Shown: piece by piece, positions 8,365 through 17,908 of the stretch
Numbering within the stretch: the stretch's first letter is position 1
Layout of the letters: each line of letters starts with the position of its first letter
Assembly: GCA_964453155.1 (NCBI GenBank)
Contig: CAYVQU010000007.1
Span: forward strand, 1-64,000
Reading direction: 5' to 3'
From: CAYVQU01 sp964453155
GTDB taxonomy: Bacteria; Chloroflexota; Anaerolineae; Anaerolineales; UBA11858
Length of the DNA stretch: 64,000 bases
The notes under the pieces: generated by a model
Told to the model about the DNA's origin: nothing
The model's input: only the letters and a program-made list of their open reading frames with translations
Databases searched by the model: none
Program-made: the position numbers and the translations under genes

Positions 8365-9400
8365 ACGAACTCGCCCCAAAATTACTTGGTTTGTTCCAAA
8401 ACCTCGTTATCGATATTTGTATCGTATGTTTGGTTATTCGGACTGGAACCCTGAGATTTCTCTGGCAAGTGTTTGGATCCGCAGTTACCAACTTGTACCA
8501 TACCTAAGCCAAAAATATGACATAAATTGTAATCTCCCTGATCAACAACCAGACGTCGCGATTTTTTTAAGACGGCTAACCGCCGCGGATATATTATTAG
8601 CAAAACAATTGAAGTCCAAAGGAACCAAGATAATTTTAGATGTTGTTGTAAATTATTTTGAAGCACGTGATGGCGGCTCCGGAGGGTATCGGCAATCATC
8701 GCAGCAACAAGTGGAAATTTTTTTTCAATTTATTGAATTGGCTGACCAAATTTGGACCGTATCCCCATTCCTGCAAGTTAAAGCAGCCCAATACCATAAA
8801 AATTCACATTTCGTTTCTGATTCTGTCGATATCAATCATTTTCGACCGCCAACCAAATTCGTTCAGAATAGATTGAGTGCTGAATCAGTGATTTTGGGAT
8901 GGGCTGGTGTGTCACCAAAAGCAAAATCATTGGAGGAAATTGCCCCCATAATCAAACCATTTATCGATAATGGTCAAATAAAAGTTGTAATAATTACAAG
9001 AAAAAGACCTAAACTTAGCTTCCCGTTTGATTTTTATCCCTGGCGATATAAGACTTTCCCTTCCAAAATCGCACAATGCGATTTATGTATCGCCCCTCGA
9101 GTTGTTGATAATGATTATACCCGCGGCCATAGTATTTTTAAAATTGGCGCGTTTATGGCATTAGGGGTACCCGCATTGGCTGGGCCAGTCCCATCGTATG
9201 ATTTATTACTTGGAGATGGCAAAGGGGGGGTGATTTGTCAATCCTATGAGGATTGGGATTATTATATTAATGAATTTATAAATAATGATGTCTTGCGAAA
9301 TGAAGAGAGTCAAAACGCTTATCAGAAGATACAACCCTATATCACATCAAATATTTGCTCACAAGTTGATCGTTTGATTTCCGAAATGCTGAATATTTAA
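8357..9400 (+). CDS. Glycosyltransferase, GT-B fold
   Basis: 347 residues from the ATG at 8357 (MDKRTRPKITWFVPKPRYRY), overlapping the upstream gene by 8 nt; an upstream GTG/ATG extension is less likely. The N-terminal half contains WNPEISLASVWIRSYQLVPYL and a tract describing a Rossmann acceptor domain. The C-terminal half has ILGWAGVSPKAKSLEEIAPIIKPF and then GHSIFKIGAFMALGVPALAGPVPSYDLLL, the usual nucleotide-sugar binding region, although the classic E-x7-E motif is replaced by a KIGAFMALG pattern. Most likely a glycosyltransferase of the repeat-unit pathway. The divergence makes donor assignment impossible. Confidence 0.72.
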   Translation: MDKRTRPKITWFVPKPRYRYLYRMFGYSDWNPEISLASVWIRSYQLVPYLSQKYDINCNLPDQQPDVAIFLRRLTAADILLAKQLKSKGTKIILDVVVNYFEARDGGSGGYRQSSQQQVEIFFQFIELADQIWTVSPFLQVKAAQYHKNSHFVSDSVDINHFRPPTKFVQNRLSAESVILGWAGVSPKAKSLEEIAPIIKPFIDNGQIKVVIITRKRPKLSFPFDFYPWRYKTFPSKIAQCDLCIAPRVVDNDYTRGHSIFKIGAFMALGVPALAGPVPSYDLLLGDGKGGVICQSYEDWDYYINEFINNDVLRNEESQNAYQKIQPYITSNICSQVDRLISEMLNI

Positions 9401-9403
9401 ATT

Positions 9404-10105
9404 ATGATAAATATTAAACGCTTATCTAGAGTTGTTATATCAAAGGGGTTGAATCTTCTATCTGCCAGGAAATTACTTTGCGCTCTCTTTTTTATTGATA
9501 ACTGGCTTTACTATTTTCAAACCCAAGCTGCAACTCGTTACAATAATGGTATCCATCCCAAACATCGATTGACACAATACCATAATTTTTTTGTTGATAG
9601 AATTCAAGATGACGAAAAGGTATTAGATATTGGTTGTGGCATTGGGGTGGTTGCATTCGATTTAGCGGGAAAAACCGGGGCGTATGTTGTGGGGATAGAT
9701 ATAAATCCAAAGAACATTTCTCTAGCAAGAGAAAAGCACCAGCATGAAAACGTTCGTTATATTTGCCAAGATATTTTCACCTGGGAACCTGACCAGTGTT
9801 ATGACACTGTAATACTTTCCAATGTTTTAGAACATCTGAAAGAACGTTCAAAATTGTTACAGAAATTAAGGTGGACTGTGAACCCCTCCCGGTTTCTTAT
9901 CCGAGTACCTCTATTTGAAAGGGATTGGCGCATCCCATTGAAAAAAGAGTTGGGCCTGGAATGGCGTTTAGATCCAACCCATGTGCTTGAATACTCATTT
10001 GAAACATTTGAGAATGAAATACGTTTAGCGGGATTAACCATTAAAAGCCACGAAATTCGTTGGGGAGAGATTTGGGCGGAAATAATACCTCAAGAAGAGA
10101 TTTAA
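9404..10105 (+). CDS. SAM-dependent methyltransferase (class I)
   Basis: A 233-residue protein with the SAM motif KVLDIGCGIGVVAFDLAGKTG at about residues 67-87, the acidic strand VVGIDINPKNISLA, and SNVLEHLKERSKLLQKL later. The N-terminal 60 residues hold a KHRLTQYHNFFVDRI segment often seen in glycan-locus methyltransferases. Start ATG 9404 lies 3 nt after the preceding gene, within the same operon. The substrate is probably a sugar of the surface glycan; that rests on context only. Confidence 0.83.
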   Translation: MINIKRLSRVVISKGLNLLSARKLLCALFFIDNWLYYFQTQAATRYNNGIHPKHRLTQYHNFFVDRIQDDEKVLDIGCGIGVVAFDLAGKTGAYVVGIDINPKNISLAREKHQHENVRYICQDIFTWEPDQCYDTVILSNVLEHLKERSKLLQKLRWTVNPSRFLIRVPLFERDWRIPLKKELGLEWRLDPTHVLEYSFETFENEIRLAGLTIKSHEIRWGEIWAEIIPQEEI

Positions 10106-10106
10106 T

Positions 10107-11240
10107 ATGGTTTCACCCAGTGAAATTCATCTAGTTCTTTTTCTCTCACGTTCAACTCCCTTGAGACGTTGGCATAAAAAAGGAATTTTTTCCAGGGAAA
10201 TTGCCATCTATAAGGCCCTGGCTCAAGAAATTGGCAAAGTCAGTATTGTTACGAGTGGGGGGGCTGATGAATTAGATTTTCAGACCGACCTTGGAAAAAT
10301 CGAGATAATATATAACCGCTGGCGGTTACCTGCTAATGTTTTCAGTCTGCTCGCACCATTTCTGCATGGGAAAAGGCTATCTCAAGCCACAATCTTTAAA
10401 ACTAATCAACTTGATGGCGCGTGGACGGCAATTATTGCAGGTAAACTATATCGCAAACCAGTAATTTTGCGAGCCGGGTATCTTTGGTCAAAAAATTATC
10501 ATCGCACAAATCCTGGATTGAGATCGGCCTTGATAAAAAGAATTGAGGCTATTTGTGTTAATAATTCGTCAGCGTTGATCGTAACGACAGATGCTATTAA
10601 AAGGTTTTTCAATCATGCAAATGCTATTAATAGAGATAGGATTTTTGTTATTCCCAATTATGTGGATATTGAATTGTTTACCGTTCAAAAGGAAATCCCA
10701 AAAATCCCTGGTCGAATCTGTTTTATTGGTCGATTATCACCAGAGAAGAATTTGTATTTATTGATACAGGCTATTGCGAGTATCAGGGGTATTTCCCTTG
10801 AAATAATTGGAGAAGGATCTCAGTATGATGAACTTTCTCGAATAGCTGAAAGCGAGAAAGCAGATGTAAGTTTTACTGGTTCAGTTTTCCATGCAGAGCT
10901 ATATAAAAAAATCAACCAGGCAGAGATTTTTATCCTCCCGTCAAAATTTGAAGGCCATCCCAAAGCTTTAATTGAGGCTATGGCTTGTGGAGCAGCTGTT
11001 ATTGGAACAGATGTAGAAGGTATTCAGGACATAATTATTCATCGCCAAACCGGACTGCTCTGTAAGCCAACGGTTGAGAGTATCCGCACAGCCATCTTGG
11101 AGTTATATTCTACTCCCGAATTAAGGCAGCAACTCGGTAGAAACGCGCGCCAATTTGCAGTGGAAAATTTTGATTTACTACAAATTACCTCGAAAGAAAT
11201 AGAGACCTATCGCGTGGTGATTTCTCGATATGAACACTAA
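10107..11240 (+). CDS. Glycosyltransferase, GT4 family
   Basis: A 377-residue classic GT4 enzyme. The acceptor domain covers about residues 1-190. The donor domain starts with RICFIGRLSPEKNLYLLIQAI, continues through LEIIGEGSQYDELSRIA, and has the E-x7-E motif in KFEGHPKALIEAMACGAAVIGTDVEGIQDII. The C-terminal helix crosses back as in GT-B proteins. It starts 1 nt after the methyltransferase and overlaps the next glycosyltransferase by 11 nt, so translation is coupled. It is a retaining enzyme by family. Which sugar it transfers is unknown. Confidence 0.9.
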   Translation: MVSPSEIHLVLFLSRSTPLRRWHKKGIFSREIAIYKALAQEIGKVSIVTSGGADELDFQTDLGKIEIIYNRWRLPANVFSLLAPFLHGKRLSQATIFKTNQLDGAWTAIIAGKLYRKPVILRAGYLWSKNYHRTNPGLRSALIKRIEAICVNNSSALIVTTDAIKRFFNHANAINRDRIFVIPNYVDIELFTVQKEIPKIPGRICFIGRLSPEKNLYLLIQAIASIRGISLEIIGEGSQYDELSRIAESEKADVSFTGSVFHAELYKKINQAEIFILPSKFEGHPKALIEAMACGAAVIGTDVEGIQDIIIHRQTGLLCKPTVESIRTAILELYSTPELRQQLGRNARQFAVENFDLLQITSKEIETYRVVISRYEH

Positions 11241-12396
11241 ACCTGATATTATTTGTTTTTCATCAACGGATTGGGATGACGTTTGGGGGAGTCGGCAGCA
11301 AATTATGTTGCGTTTTGCCCAAAGAGGCCATCGCGTATTTTTTTTTGAGCGCCCGGTTGGTCCCGAACATTTGATGAGATATCCAACAATGCGGGAGAAT
11401 AAGCTCCATAGGTGGCGCGAAGGTCCTCGTCAAATTGATGAGAGGCTTTGGATAATCAGCTTGCCGCTCTTGTTGCCCGGTCGGTATTTTTCACATCTGA
11501 TTAATTCAATCAATCAATATGTTGTGTTGAGTTGGACAAAAAGATTTCTAAAGCAAATGGCAATTGACGACCCGATTTTATGGCTCTACAAACCTGAATT
11601 TGGAAAACTCATTGGCCAATATAATGAAATTATTAGCGTTTATCACTGTATTGATGAGTTTACCGTCGGTACAAAAGGCCATAAAAAACGTGTAATTCAG
11701 TCTTTGGAAGAACAATTGCTTCAACGGGTTGATCTGGTTTTTGCAAATTCGACCAAAACATATCAAAACAAGCTTCAAAAAAAACCAAATACTTACCAAA
11801 TTCCCAGCGCGGCGGATATCTCTCATTTTGCACAATCTATGAATCCCGATCTGGTTCCTCACTCAAAAATTGAACATTTATCTCACCCCATCGCAGGATT
11901 TATTGGCAATATTACGAAACGAATTGATATTGATCTCTTGACAGAAACCGCGATTACTTTAAAACACTGGCAGTTTGTTCTTATTGGGCAGGTTTATACG
12001 CAACGAAAAAATATTCGTCATCTTCAAAAACTACCCAATGTTACTTTTCTGGGGCAGGTCCCGTTTATAGATTTACCATCATTGGCTAAGTGTGTTGATG
12101 TATTTTTGTTGCCTTATATCGATGGCGAGCATTCGTTATTTCGTAGCCCACTTAAGCTGTATGAGTATTTAGCTACGGGTCGTCCAATTGTCAGCACCCC
12201 ACATCCAGAAGTGTATGAATTCAAAGAGTTGATACTGATTGGAGCCAGTAAAAACGAATTCACTCAACAAATTTTGAATTCACAACAAGATACGGAAGCC
12301 CTGAAAGCCCAACGGCTTTCATTTGCTAAACAGAATTCGTGGGATCATCGAGTTGATCAAATGGAAGCTATCATCACATCCCAAATTGCGAAGTAG
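11230..12396 (+). CDS. Glycosyltransferase, GT1/GT4-like
   Basis: A 388-residue GT-B fold protein. It starts with DIICFSSTDWDDVWGSRQQIMLRFAQRGHRVFFFERP, a lead-in found in a subgroup of glycosyltransferases that includes teichuronic-acid type enzymes. The middle includes WLYKPEFGKLIG, YHCIDEFTVG and DLVFANSTKTYQNK. The donor domain has HPIAGFIGNITKRIDIDLL, VTFLGQVPFIDLPSLAKCVDVFLLPY and SPLKLYEYLATGRPIVSTPHPEV, the latter being the family sugar-nucleotide loop. It overlaps the preceding gene by 11 nt. Confidence 0.85.
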   Translation: MNTKPDIICFSSTDWDDVWGSRQQIMLRFAQRGHRVFFFERPVGPEHLMRYPTMRENKLHRWREGPRQIDERLWIISLPLLLPGRYFSHLINSINQYVVLSWTKRFLKQMAIDDPILWLYKPEFGKLIGQYNEIISVYHCIDEFTVGTKGHKKRVIQSLEEQLLQRVDLVFANSTKTYQNKLQKKPNTYQIPSAADISHFAQSMNPDLVPHSKIEHLSHPIAGFIGNITKRIDIDLLTETAITLKHWQFVLIGQVYTQRKNIRHLQKLPNVTFLGQVPFIDLPSLAKCVDVFLLPYIDGEHSLFRSPLKLYEYLATGRPIVSTPHPEVYEFKELILIGASKNEFTQQILNSQQDTEALKAQRLSFAKQNSWDHRVDQMEAIITSQIAK

Positions 12397-12408
12397 GTGG
12401 AGCTGAAT

Positions 12409-13281
12409 ATGCCATTAGGTCCTCGCATTCCAATTAAATATAATCGTAACTGTCTCCCAGCTTTTCTTCATGGATTGCTTCCAAGCATATCCGATCCTCG
12501 TCCAATTTTGCATCAACCTGATCTGTCTCAGACCGAGTTCTCAAAATGTGTCTCGTCCGTTCGGGTTGGGGGCACCTGGAAAACAACTCAAAAGTTCCGC
12601 CACAACACCAGTGATGATTTGATTATTAATTGGGCTAATTCAAAATCACAAATACTAGATGTTGGAGCCTCCGATGGGGTGACATCATTGGATCTTATTA
12701 AAAAATTGGGGATGAAGTTTGACCGATATATCGTAACTGATGCCTACCTCACTGTATTTGTAATGAGTTGTTCAGATGGCACATATTTTTACGATGGTTT
12801 ATCAAATGATGCGTTTATGAAAGTAACGGATACATTTGTTGGGTATGCAGACGATAAAGATGCATTATTTCCTTTTGGATTAATTGCTAGAATTTTCCTA
12901 TGTCAAGCTCCAACTTTTGAGGTAGGTAAAGCTAAAGAAATTTCACTTTGCCAGCCTGAGTTAATTGCTCAGTCGAAAGTTGATCCACGTTTGCGGGTGA
13001 AAGAGTGGAATATCCTAACTCCATGGGCTGGTGAAATGGTAGATATGATTAAAGTTGCCAATGTTCTAAACAAACATTATTTTTCAAATGATAAGATAAA
13101 GATGGCGGCACGAAATTTGTATCGTGCATTACAGCCTAATGGGAAACTCGTAATCGTAGAAAATCGAGACAAAGAAAAAATTTCCGTCTTTCAAAAGGAA
13201 ACCAATAAATTTAAGTTGATCCGTTCTGAAAATAGCGGCAGCGAGATTGAATATCTAATCCAAGACCTAGTCCTGGCGTGA
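12409..13281 (+). CDS. SAM-dependent methyltransferase-like protein
   Basis: 290 residues from ATG 12409. A GTG at 12397 could add four residues, but the ribosome site AGGTGGAG (12395-12402) is spaced correctly for 12409. The SAM-binding motif ILDVGASDGVTSLDLIKKLG is present, and VIKVANVLNKHYFS with ALQPNGKLVIVENRDKEKI gives the later core strands. Between them sits an unusual insertion (about residues 105-200) rich in aromatic residues (VGYADDKDALFPFGLIARIF), not seen in the neighbouring methyltransferases. It belongs to the polysaccharide operon. It may act on a lipid carrier or sugar; a role outside methylation is possible given the insertion. Confidence 0.65.
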   Translation: MPLGPRIPIKYNRNCLPAFLHGLLPSISDPRPILHQPDLSQTEFSKCVSSVRVGGTWKTTQKFRHNTSDDLIINWANSKSQILDVGASDGVTSLDLIKKLGMKFDRYIVTDAYLTVFVMSCSDGTYFYDGLSNDAFMKVTDTFVGYADDKDALFPFGLIARIFLCQAPTFEVGKAKEISLCQPELIAQSKVDPRLRVKEWNILTPWAGEMVDMIKVANVLNKHYFSNDKIKMAARNLYRALQPNGKLVIVENRDKEKISVFQKETNKFKLIRSENSGSEIEYLIQDLVLA

Positions 13282-13288
13282 TGTTGTG

Positions 13289-14416
13289 ATGAGCCCTGAA
13301 AAGATCAAGGTCCTTTATCTCATTACCGAACTCTCAATCGGTGGTGCTCAAAAGGCACTATACCGGTTACTTAAATCCCTAGATCGTTCATCTTTCGATC
13401 CGGTGGTGGTGTGCCTCTACAACCGTACTGGCTTGGTGTCCAAACAAATTCAAGAGTTGGATATTGAAGTTATTGGACTAGAAATGAACGCCAAATGGCG
13501 CTGGGATGCCTTTTGGCGTCTTGGGAAAAATTTGTCCCAGTATAAACCAACTATTCTCCATACCTGGATGTTTCATGCCAACCTTCCTGGGCGGATTCTA
13601 GGCCAAATAGCCAGAATCCCTATCATAATTTCCTCAGAGCGAACGATGGGGCAAGAGGGATATCTGCGTCGTTTTCTAAATCGCTTGACCAGTGGCTTAT
13701 CTGATGCAATCATTTGTGTGTCTGATAATGTCGCGATTTATGCTGCCCAAAAAATTGGAATTTATGAAAAAAAAATATTCACAATTCCAAATGGAATAGA
13801 TATTAGCGCATTTGAAGCATCTCCCACTCAGCAAATAGCTCGAAAAAATAATAAACTTCCAGGAGAAAAAATAATCATAGGTGCAATCGGGCGGCCGCGG
13901 TGGGTCAAGGGTTTCGATGTGTTGATTTCTGCGGTGGCAAAAATAACTGAACTAAATATCCTACTTTTGTTCGTTGGAGATGGGCCAGATCAGTATAAAC
14001 TCCGACAATTGGTAAAAAACATTGGTCAGTCTGATCGAATTTTTTTCTGGGGAGATCAATCTGAGATTCAAGAGATACTACCAATTTTGGATATTTTGGT
14101 AAATTCTTCTTTTCACGAAGGTATGTCAAACATTATTCTCGAAGCCATGGCTGCAGGACTTCCCGTAGTAGCCACCGCAGTTGGCGGCACGCCCGAAGTG
14201 GTTGTAGATGGCGAAACTGGATTGCTAGTGCCCCCTGGCGACCCTGATTCGTTGGCCGCAGCTTTGTTGAGATTAATTCAAGACAAAGATCTGCGCACCA
14301 AAATGGGGCTGGCTGGCCGGAAGCGTGTCCGAAAATATTTCACAATTGAAGAAACTGTTCGGAAAACTGAAACGCTGTATTTCGAGTTGCTTCGGGAAAA
14401 AGGATTGATATCTTAA
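13289..14416 (+). CDS. Glycosyltransferase, GT4 family
   Basis: 375 residues from ATG 13289; a GTG at 13286 is the adjacent alternative. The N-terminal motif VLYLITELSIGGAQKALYRLL carries the Gly-Gly acceptor loop. The donor domain begins IIIGAIGRPRWVKGFDVLISAV and includes FVGDGPDQYKLRQL, then SFHEGMSNIILEAMAAGLPVVATAVGGTPEVVVDGETGLLVPPGDP, a textbook GT4 E-x7-E region. GT4 enzymes are retaining transferases using nucleotide sugars. Its base composition is closer to the flanking housekeeping genes than that of the preceding AT-rich genes. Confidence 0.92.
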   Translation: MSPEKIKVLYLITELSIGGAQKALYRLLKSLDRSSFDPVVVCLYNRTGLVSKQIQELDIEVIGLEMNAKWRWDAFWRLGKNLSQYKPTILHTWMFHANLPGRILGQIARIPIIISSERTMGQEGYLRRFLNRLTSGLSDAIICVSDNVAIYAAQKIGIYEKKIFTIPNGIDISAFEASPTQQIARKNNKLPGEKIIIGAIGRPRWVKGFDVLISAVAKITELNILLLFVGDGPDQYKLRQLVKNIGQSDRIFFWGDQSEIQEILPILDILVNSSFHEGMSNIILEAMAAGLPVVATAVGGTPEVVVDGETGLLVPPGDPDSLAAALLRLIQDKDLRTKMGLAGRKRVRKYFTIEETVRKTETLYFELLREKGLIS

Positions 14417-14436
14417 TCCAGATTATGTGCTTGTAA

Positions 14437-15660
14437 ATGGCTGAGTTAGGAAGCTCGAATTCTTTTATTTTCGTTTCTGATCAACAGTGGTCGGTAGCAA
14501 TTTTTGGTTTGAGTCTAACGCTAAGCTTATGTTTTTGTTTTATTATTTACCCGCGTTTTCTCGGTGACAATATTCGCCTTGACCCTGACGGCTATGGTGC
14601 TGCCGGACGGGTTATTTATGAAGAACAGCGCTTTACCTCGACTTCTCAAGCCCCCTTCTATCCGGCCTTTATTGCCTCGGTATCGTTTTTAATCGGCGGT
14701 TATCGGGTTGATAGCATCCAAGTTGCCCAATGTATTTTGTTGGCCATCACAGTTGTAATTATGGATCGGATATTTTTGAAAACGATAAAGAAAAGAGAAG
14801 CGCGTTGGGCCAGTCTAATCTGTGCTGTTTTTCCGCTCCTGATCTGGTATTCACCCCGTCTTTGGACGGAAGTATTTCTAATTTTTATGGTGGCGTGCTA
14901 TTCATATGTGCTGATACGTTTTTTTCAGGGACCAAAATCTAGACTAGCGTTTTTTCTAGGAATTGTAGTCGCCTCAACGGCCTTGAGCAAAGGTATCGCT
15001 TTAACCTTCGTCATTGTCACACCGCTGGCAATGTTTCTGAAATATCGAAAATCGGGTTTGCGATGGATCATATTATTTCTCACTACGGCAATATTATGCT
15101 ACACACCATGGATCCTCCGTAATTGGCAGCTTACAGGAGATATTTTGATGGCTCAATCTAATGCAGGCGCCAATATGCTCTTGGGGAACGGGTTTACCAG
15201 GAATTGGTTGCAATCTCCGTTTTCTTATGTTGCCCTAAAGTCAAAAACGATCGAGGACCATAAAATGATACTGGATAAGTATGCGCGGCCAGAAAACCCT
15301 GTAGTTTATGATAACTTTTTGATGAAAACTGCGCTGCATGAGTTTCAAGTTCAACCGACTCTGATCTTGCAAAAACTTGTTGTTCAGTCCCTCACGTATT
15401 GGTATCTGGCCGCTGATTCCTCTAAAAGCATCCTGACAGGCAGCCTCCAGATTCCCTTTGTCATTTTGGCGATTTTTGGCGCGCTGGCAGCTTGGCGTCA
15501 AAAATCGGAGGCACTTTTGTTGCTCATTCCTATTGTAGGAATTATGGGAGGTAGTGTCCTGGTCTTTGCCTTCGCCCGGTTGGCTGTGCCGGTGATACCT
15601 TACATTATTGGATTAGCTGTTTTTGGAGTGGCATCACTCAGGAGAAAAATGTTAGCATGA
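14437..15660 (+). CDS. Membrane glycosyltransferase of the GT-C/PMT (ArnT-like) type
   Basis: A 407-residue polytopic membrane protein with about 10-11 helices. The first extracytoplasmic loop has the acidic pair in RLDPDGYGAAGRVI (about residues 47-60), the position where PMT-like GT-C enzymes hold their catalytic Asp. YEEQRFTSTSQAPFYPAFIASVSFLIG and TPWILRNWQLTGD are also typical of the dolichyl/undecaprenyl-phosphate mannose-dependent family. Such enzymes use a lipid-phosphate sugar as donor on the outer face. The stop (TGA) overlaps the next ATG by 4 nt (ATGA). Confidence 0.8.
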   Translation: MAELGSSNSFIFVSDQQWSVAIFGLSLTLSLCFCFIIYPRFLGDNIRLDPDGYGAAGRVIYEEQRFTSTSQAPFYPAFIASVSFLIGGYRVDSIQVAQCILLAITVVIMDRIFLKTIKKREARWASLICAVFPLLIWYSPRLWTEVFLIFMVACYSYVLIRFFQGPKSRLAFFLGIVVASTALSKGIALTFVIVTPLAMFLKYRKSGLRWIILFLTTAILCYTPWILRNWQLTGDILMAQSNAGANMLLGNGFTRNWLQSPFSYVALKSKTIEDHKMILDKYARPENPVVYDNFLMKTALHEFQVQPTLILQKLVVQSLTYWYLAADSSKSILTGSLQIPFVILAIFGALAAWRQKSEALLLLIPIVGIMGGSVLVFAFARLAVPVIPYIIGLAVFGVASLRRKMLA

Positions 15661-16826
15661 ATCCAATTCGCGTCCTCCACCCCATCACCCGCCTCATCGT
15701 CGGTGGTGCTCAGGAAAACACCATGTATACTGCGGCGCGCCTGAACAAAACGCGATTTAAGGCCGAGATTATCTCTGGCCCCCAAACGGGCAGTGAGGGC
15801 AGTTTGATCGAAGCGGTCCATGATTTGGATGTTCCGCTTGAGATACTGCCTGAGTTGGTCCGGGAGATCAGCCCAATCAATGAAATCGTCGCCCTATGGA
15901 AATTGGTTGTTCGAATGAGGCGCGGAAATTATGCCATTGTGCACACCCACAGTTCCAAGGCCGGAATTTTGGGGCGAATCGCGGCCAAGATAGCTCGTGT
16001 GCCCATCATCGTGCATACGGTTCACGGCTGGAGTTTTCACAACCGGATGAATCCGATTTTGCGGCGGTTCTATATTTTTCTGGAAAAATTGTGTGTCAGA
16101 TTTACTGCAGCGATGATTGTGGTCTCCGATCAAGATCTGGATAAGGGTTTGCAGGCTGGGATTGGGCAAGCCAAACAGTATCATCTGATTCGTAGTGCAA
16201 TTCCATTGGATGAATTCGATCTGATCCGCACCAATAAAGCCAAGATCAAATCTGAGTTAGGATTACCTCCCAACGCTCCGATTTTGGGGAATGTGGGGCG
16301 GTTCTCGCCTCAGAAAAACCCTCTCGATTGGTTGCGTGTAGTCAGAATCGTAGCGGATCAAATTCCAGCTTGCCGGTTTTTACTGGTAGGAGATGGCCCC
16401 ATGCGCTCGGAGGTCGAAGGGTTAATCTCTGAGTTCGGGCTAACGGATCGCTGTGTGCTGACTGGTTTACGGCGCGATGTTCCGCAACTGATGGCTGCCA
16501 TGGATGTGTTTTTACTCACATCCCTCTGGGAGGGGCTGCCGCGGGTGATCCCCCAAGCAATGTCGCTGGGCCTCCCGGTCATTGCCAATCGTGCGGATGG
16601 AACCGTTGAAGCCATCGAATCGGGGGTTACCGGTTACCTTTGCGACCCTGGTAGTTATGGAGAAATGGCATCATATTGTGTTGATTTATTATGCTACCCT
16701 GAAAAACGCCAGCAAATGGGTGCCCGCGGCATGGCGTTTGCTAAACAGGAATTCGACCTTGATGTTATGATTGCGCAGATTGAAACACTTTATGATGATT
16801 TACTAGACCAAAAAGGGATCAAATGA
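15657..16826 (+). CDS. Glycosyltransferase, GT4 family
   Basis: A 389-residue GT4 protein. The N-terminus VLHPITRLIVGGAQENTMYTA gives the acceptor loop. HTHSSKAGILGRIAAKIARVP and HTVHGWSFHNRMNPI are typical of enzymes that transfer to undecaprenyl-PP sugars. The donor domain has ILGNVGRFSPQKNPLDWL, FLLVGDGPMRSEVEGLI, and LWEGLPRVIPQAMSLGLPVIANRADGTVEAI. The residues EGLPRVIPQ place the first Glu of E-x7-E but Gln at the second position, a common variant. It overlaps both neighbours by 4 nt, so it sits firmly in the operon. Confidence 0.9.
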   Translation: MNPIRVLHPITRLIVGGAQENTMYTAARLNKTRFKAEIISGPQTGSEGSLIEAVHDLDVPLEILPELVREISPINEIVALWKLVVRMRRGNYAIVHTHSSKAGILGRIAAKIARVPIIVHTVHGWSFHNRMNPILRRFYIFLEKLCVRFTAAMIVVSDQDLDKGLQAGIGQAKQYHLIRSAIPLDEFDLIRTNKAKIKSELGLPPNAPILGNVGRFSPQKNPLDWLRVVRIVADQIPACRFLLVGDGPMRSEVEGLISEFGLTDRCVLTGLRRDVPQLMAAMDVFLLTSLWEGLPRVIPQAMSLGLPVIANRADGTVEAIESGVTGYLCDPGSYGEMASYCVDLLCYPEKRQQMGARGMAFAKQEFDLDVMIAQIETLYDDLLDQKGIK

Positions 16827-17839
16827 CAACGAAATTTTCAGCGAACAACGACAGACAGCATTATCTCATCACGGGTGGGGCCGGTTTCATCGGCAGTCAT
16901 TTAGCTGAAACACTGCTGCAAGCGGGTCATTTTGTGACCATTATCGACGATCTTTCGACGGGAAGATCCGAGAATATCACTCATTTAACCACCCACCCAA
17001 ATTTCCGGTTTGCAATCGATACGATTACGAATGAAGTTGTCATGGATCGCCTGGTCAGCGAGTGTGATATTTTGGTCCATTTGGCTGCCGCCGTGGGAGT
17101 GCGGTTGATTGTTGAAAAACCCGTACATACAATTGAAACCAACGTTATGGGTACTGAAGCGGTCTTGCAGGCTGCTCGGCGGTATCAAGTTAAAGTTCTG
17201 ATGGCTTCAACCTCGGAAGTATACGGCAAAGGGAATGCGGTGCCATTCAAGGAAGGCGATGATGTTGTTTTGGGGCCAACGACCCGCAGCCGCTGGTCGT
17301 ATGCCGCCACCAAAATGGTCGATGAGTTCTTAAGCCTGGCCTATTTTGCCGAACACCAGCTTCCCGTGGTCATTTTTCGGCTGTTTAATACTGTGGGTCC
17401 CCGGCAAATTGGCCGCTATGGGATGGTAATACCCCGCTTTATTCAACAAGCCCTGGCTGGCGAACCAATCTCCGTTTATTCGGATGGGCGTCAAACGCGC
17501 TGCTTCATGCATGTGCAAGACACCGTTGCCGCGTTGGTCTCCTTGGCAAATTCAGATGCTGCAGTTGGACGGGTTTTTAATGTTGGGGCGACGACTGAGA
17601 TCACAATCTTGGATTTGGCGCGAACGGTATTGGCCGTTTTAGATGACACCTCCGAGCTGCCCCCTCATGATGATCCTCGCATTGAATTTATCCCTTACGA
17701 AGCCGCCTACGCCGCTGGATTTGAGGACATGCGTCGGCGGGTACCCGATACAACCAAAATTCGGGAACTCACCGGCTGGCAGCCCCAACACAATTTACGT
17801 TCAATCCTCCAAGACGTAATCGCCGATATCCAAGCCTAA
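16823..17839 (+). CDS. NAD-dependent sugar epimerase/dehydratase (extended SDR)
   Basis: A 338-residue extended short-chain dehydrogenase acting on nucleotide sugars. The NAD-binding loop GGAGFIG is at residues 18-24, the acidic strand end in IIDDLSTGR, the catalytic Ser/Thr region MASTSEVYGKG, and the catalytic Tyr160-xxx-Lys164 in SYAATK. NPRFIQQALAGEPISVYSDGRQTRCFMHVQDTVAAL-like spacing matches UDP-glucuronate decarboxylase and UDP-glucose 4-epimerase relatives. It is the last gene of the rightward glycan operon and probably supplies a nucleotide sugar. The exact reaction (4-epimerase, decarboxylase or dehydratase) cannot be fixed. Confidence 0.88.
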   Translation: MTTKFSANNDRQHYLITGGAGFIGSHLAETLLQAGHFVTIIDDLSTGRSENITHLTTHPNFRFAIDTITNEVVMDRLVSECDILVHLAAAVGVRLIVEKPVHTIETNVMGTEAVLQAARRYQVKVLMASTSEVYGKGNAVPFKEGDDVVLGPTTRSRWSYAATKMVDEFLSLAYFAEHQLPVVIFRLFNTVGPRQIGRYGMVIPRFIQQALAGEPISVYSDGRQTRCFMHVQDTVAALVSLANSDAAVGRVFNVGATTEITILDLARTVLAVLDDTSELPPHDDPRIEFIPYEAAYAAGFEDMRRRVPDTTKIRELTGWQPQHNLRSILQDVIADIQA

Positions 17840-17852
17840 GATAAATTTCAAT

Positions 17853-17908
17853 ACAGAATGGCCCCCATCGGAGGCTATTCTGTTAAAGTGAACGGCGCCG
17901 CCGTTCAC
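17853..17908. terminator. Convergent terminator region with two hairpins
   Basis: An imperfect 14-base stem (17853-17866 with 17870-17883; ACAGAATxGCCxCC, loop of three) is followed by a perfect 9-base stem GTGAACGGC / GCCGTTCAC (17888-17896 with 17900-17908). The second stem covers the stop codon of the leftward NmrA-like gene. Both operons converge here, so the pair probably ends transcription from either side, although the T-tracts are poor. Confidence 0.5.
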
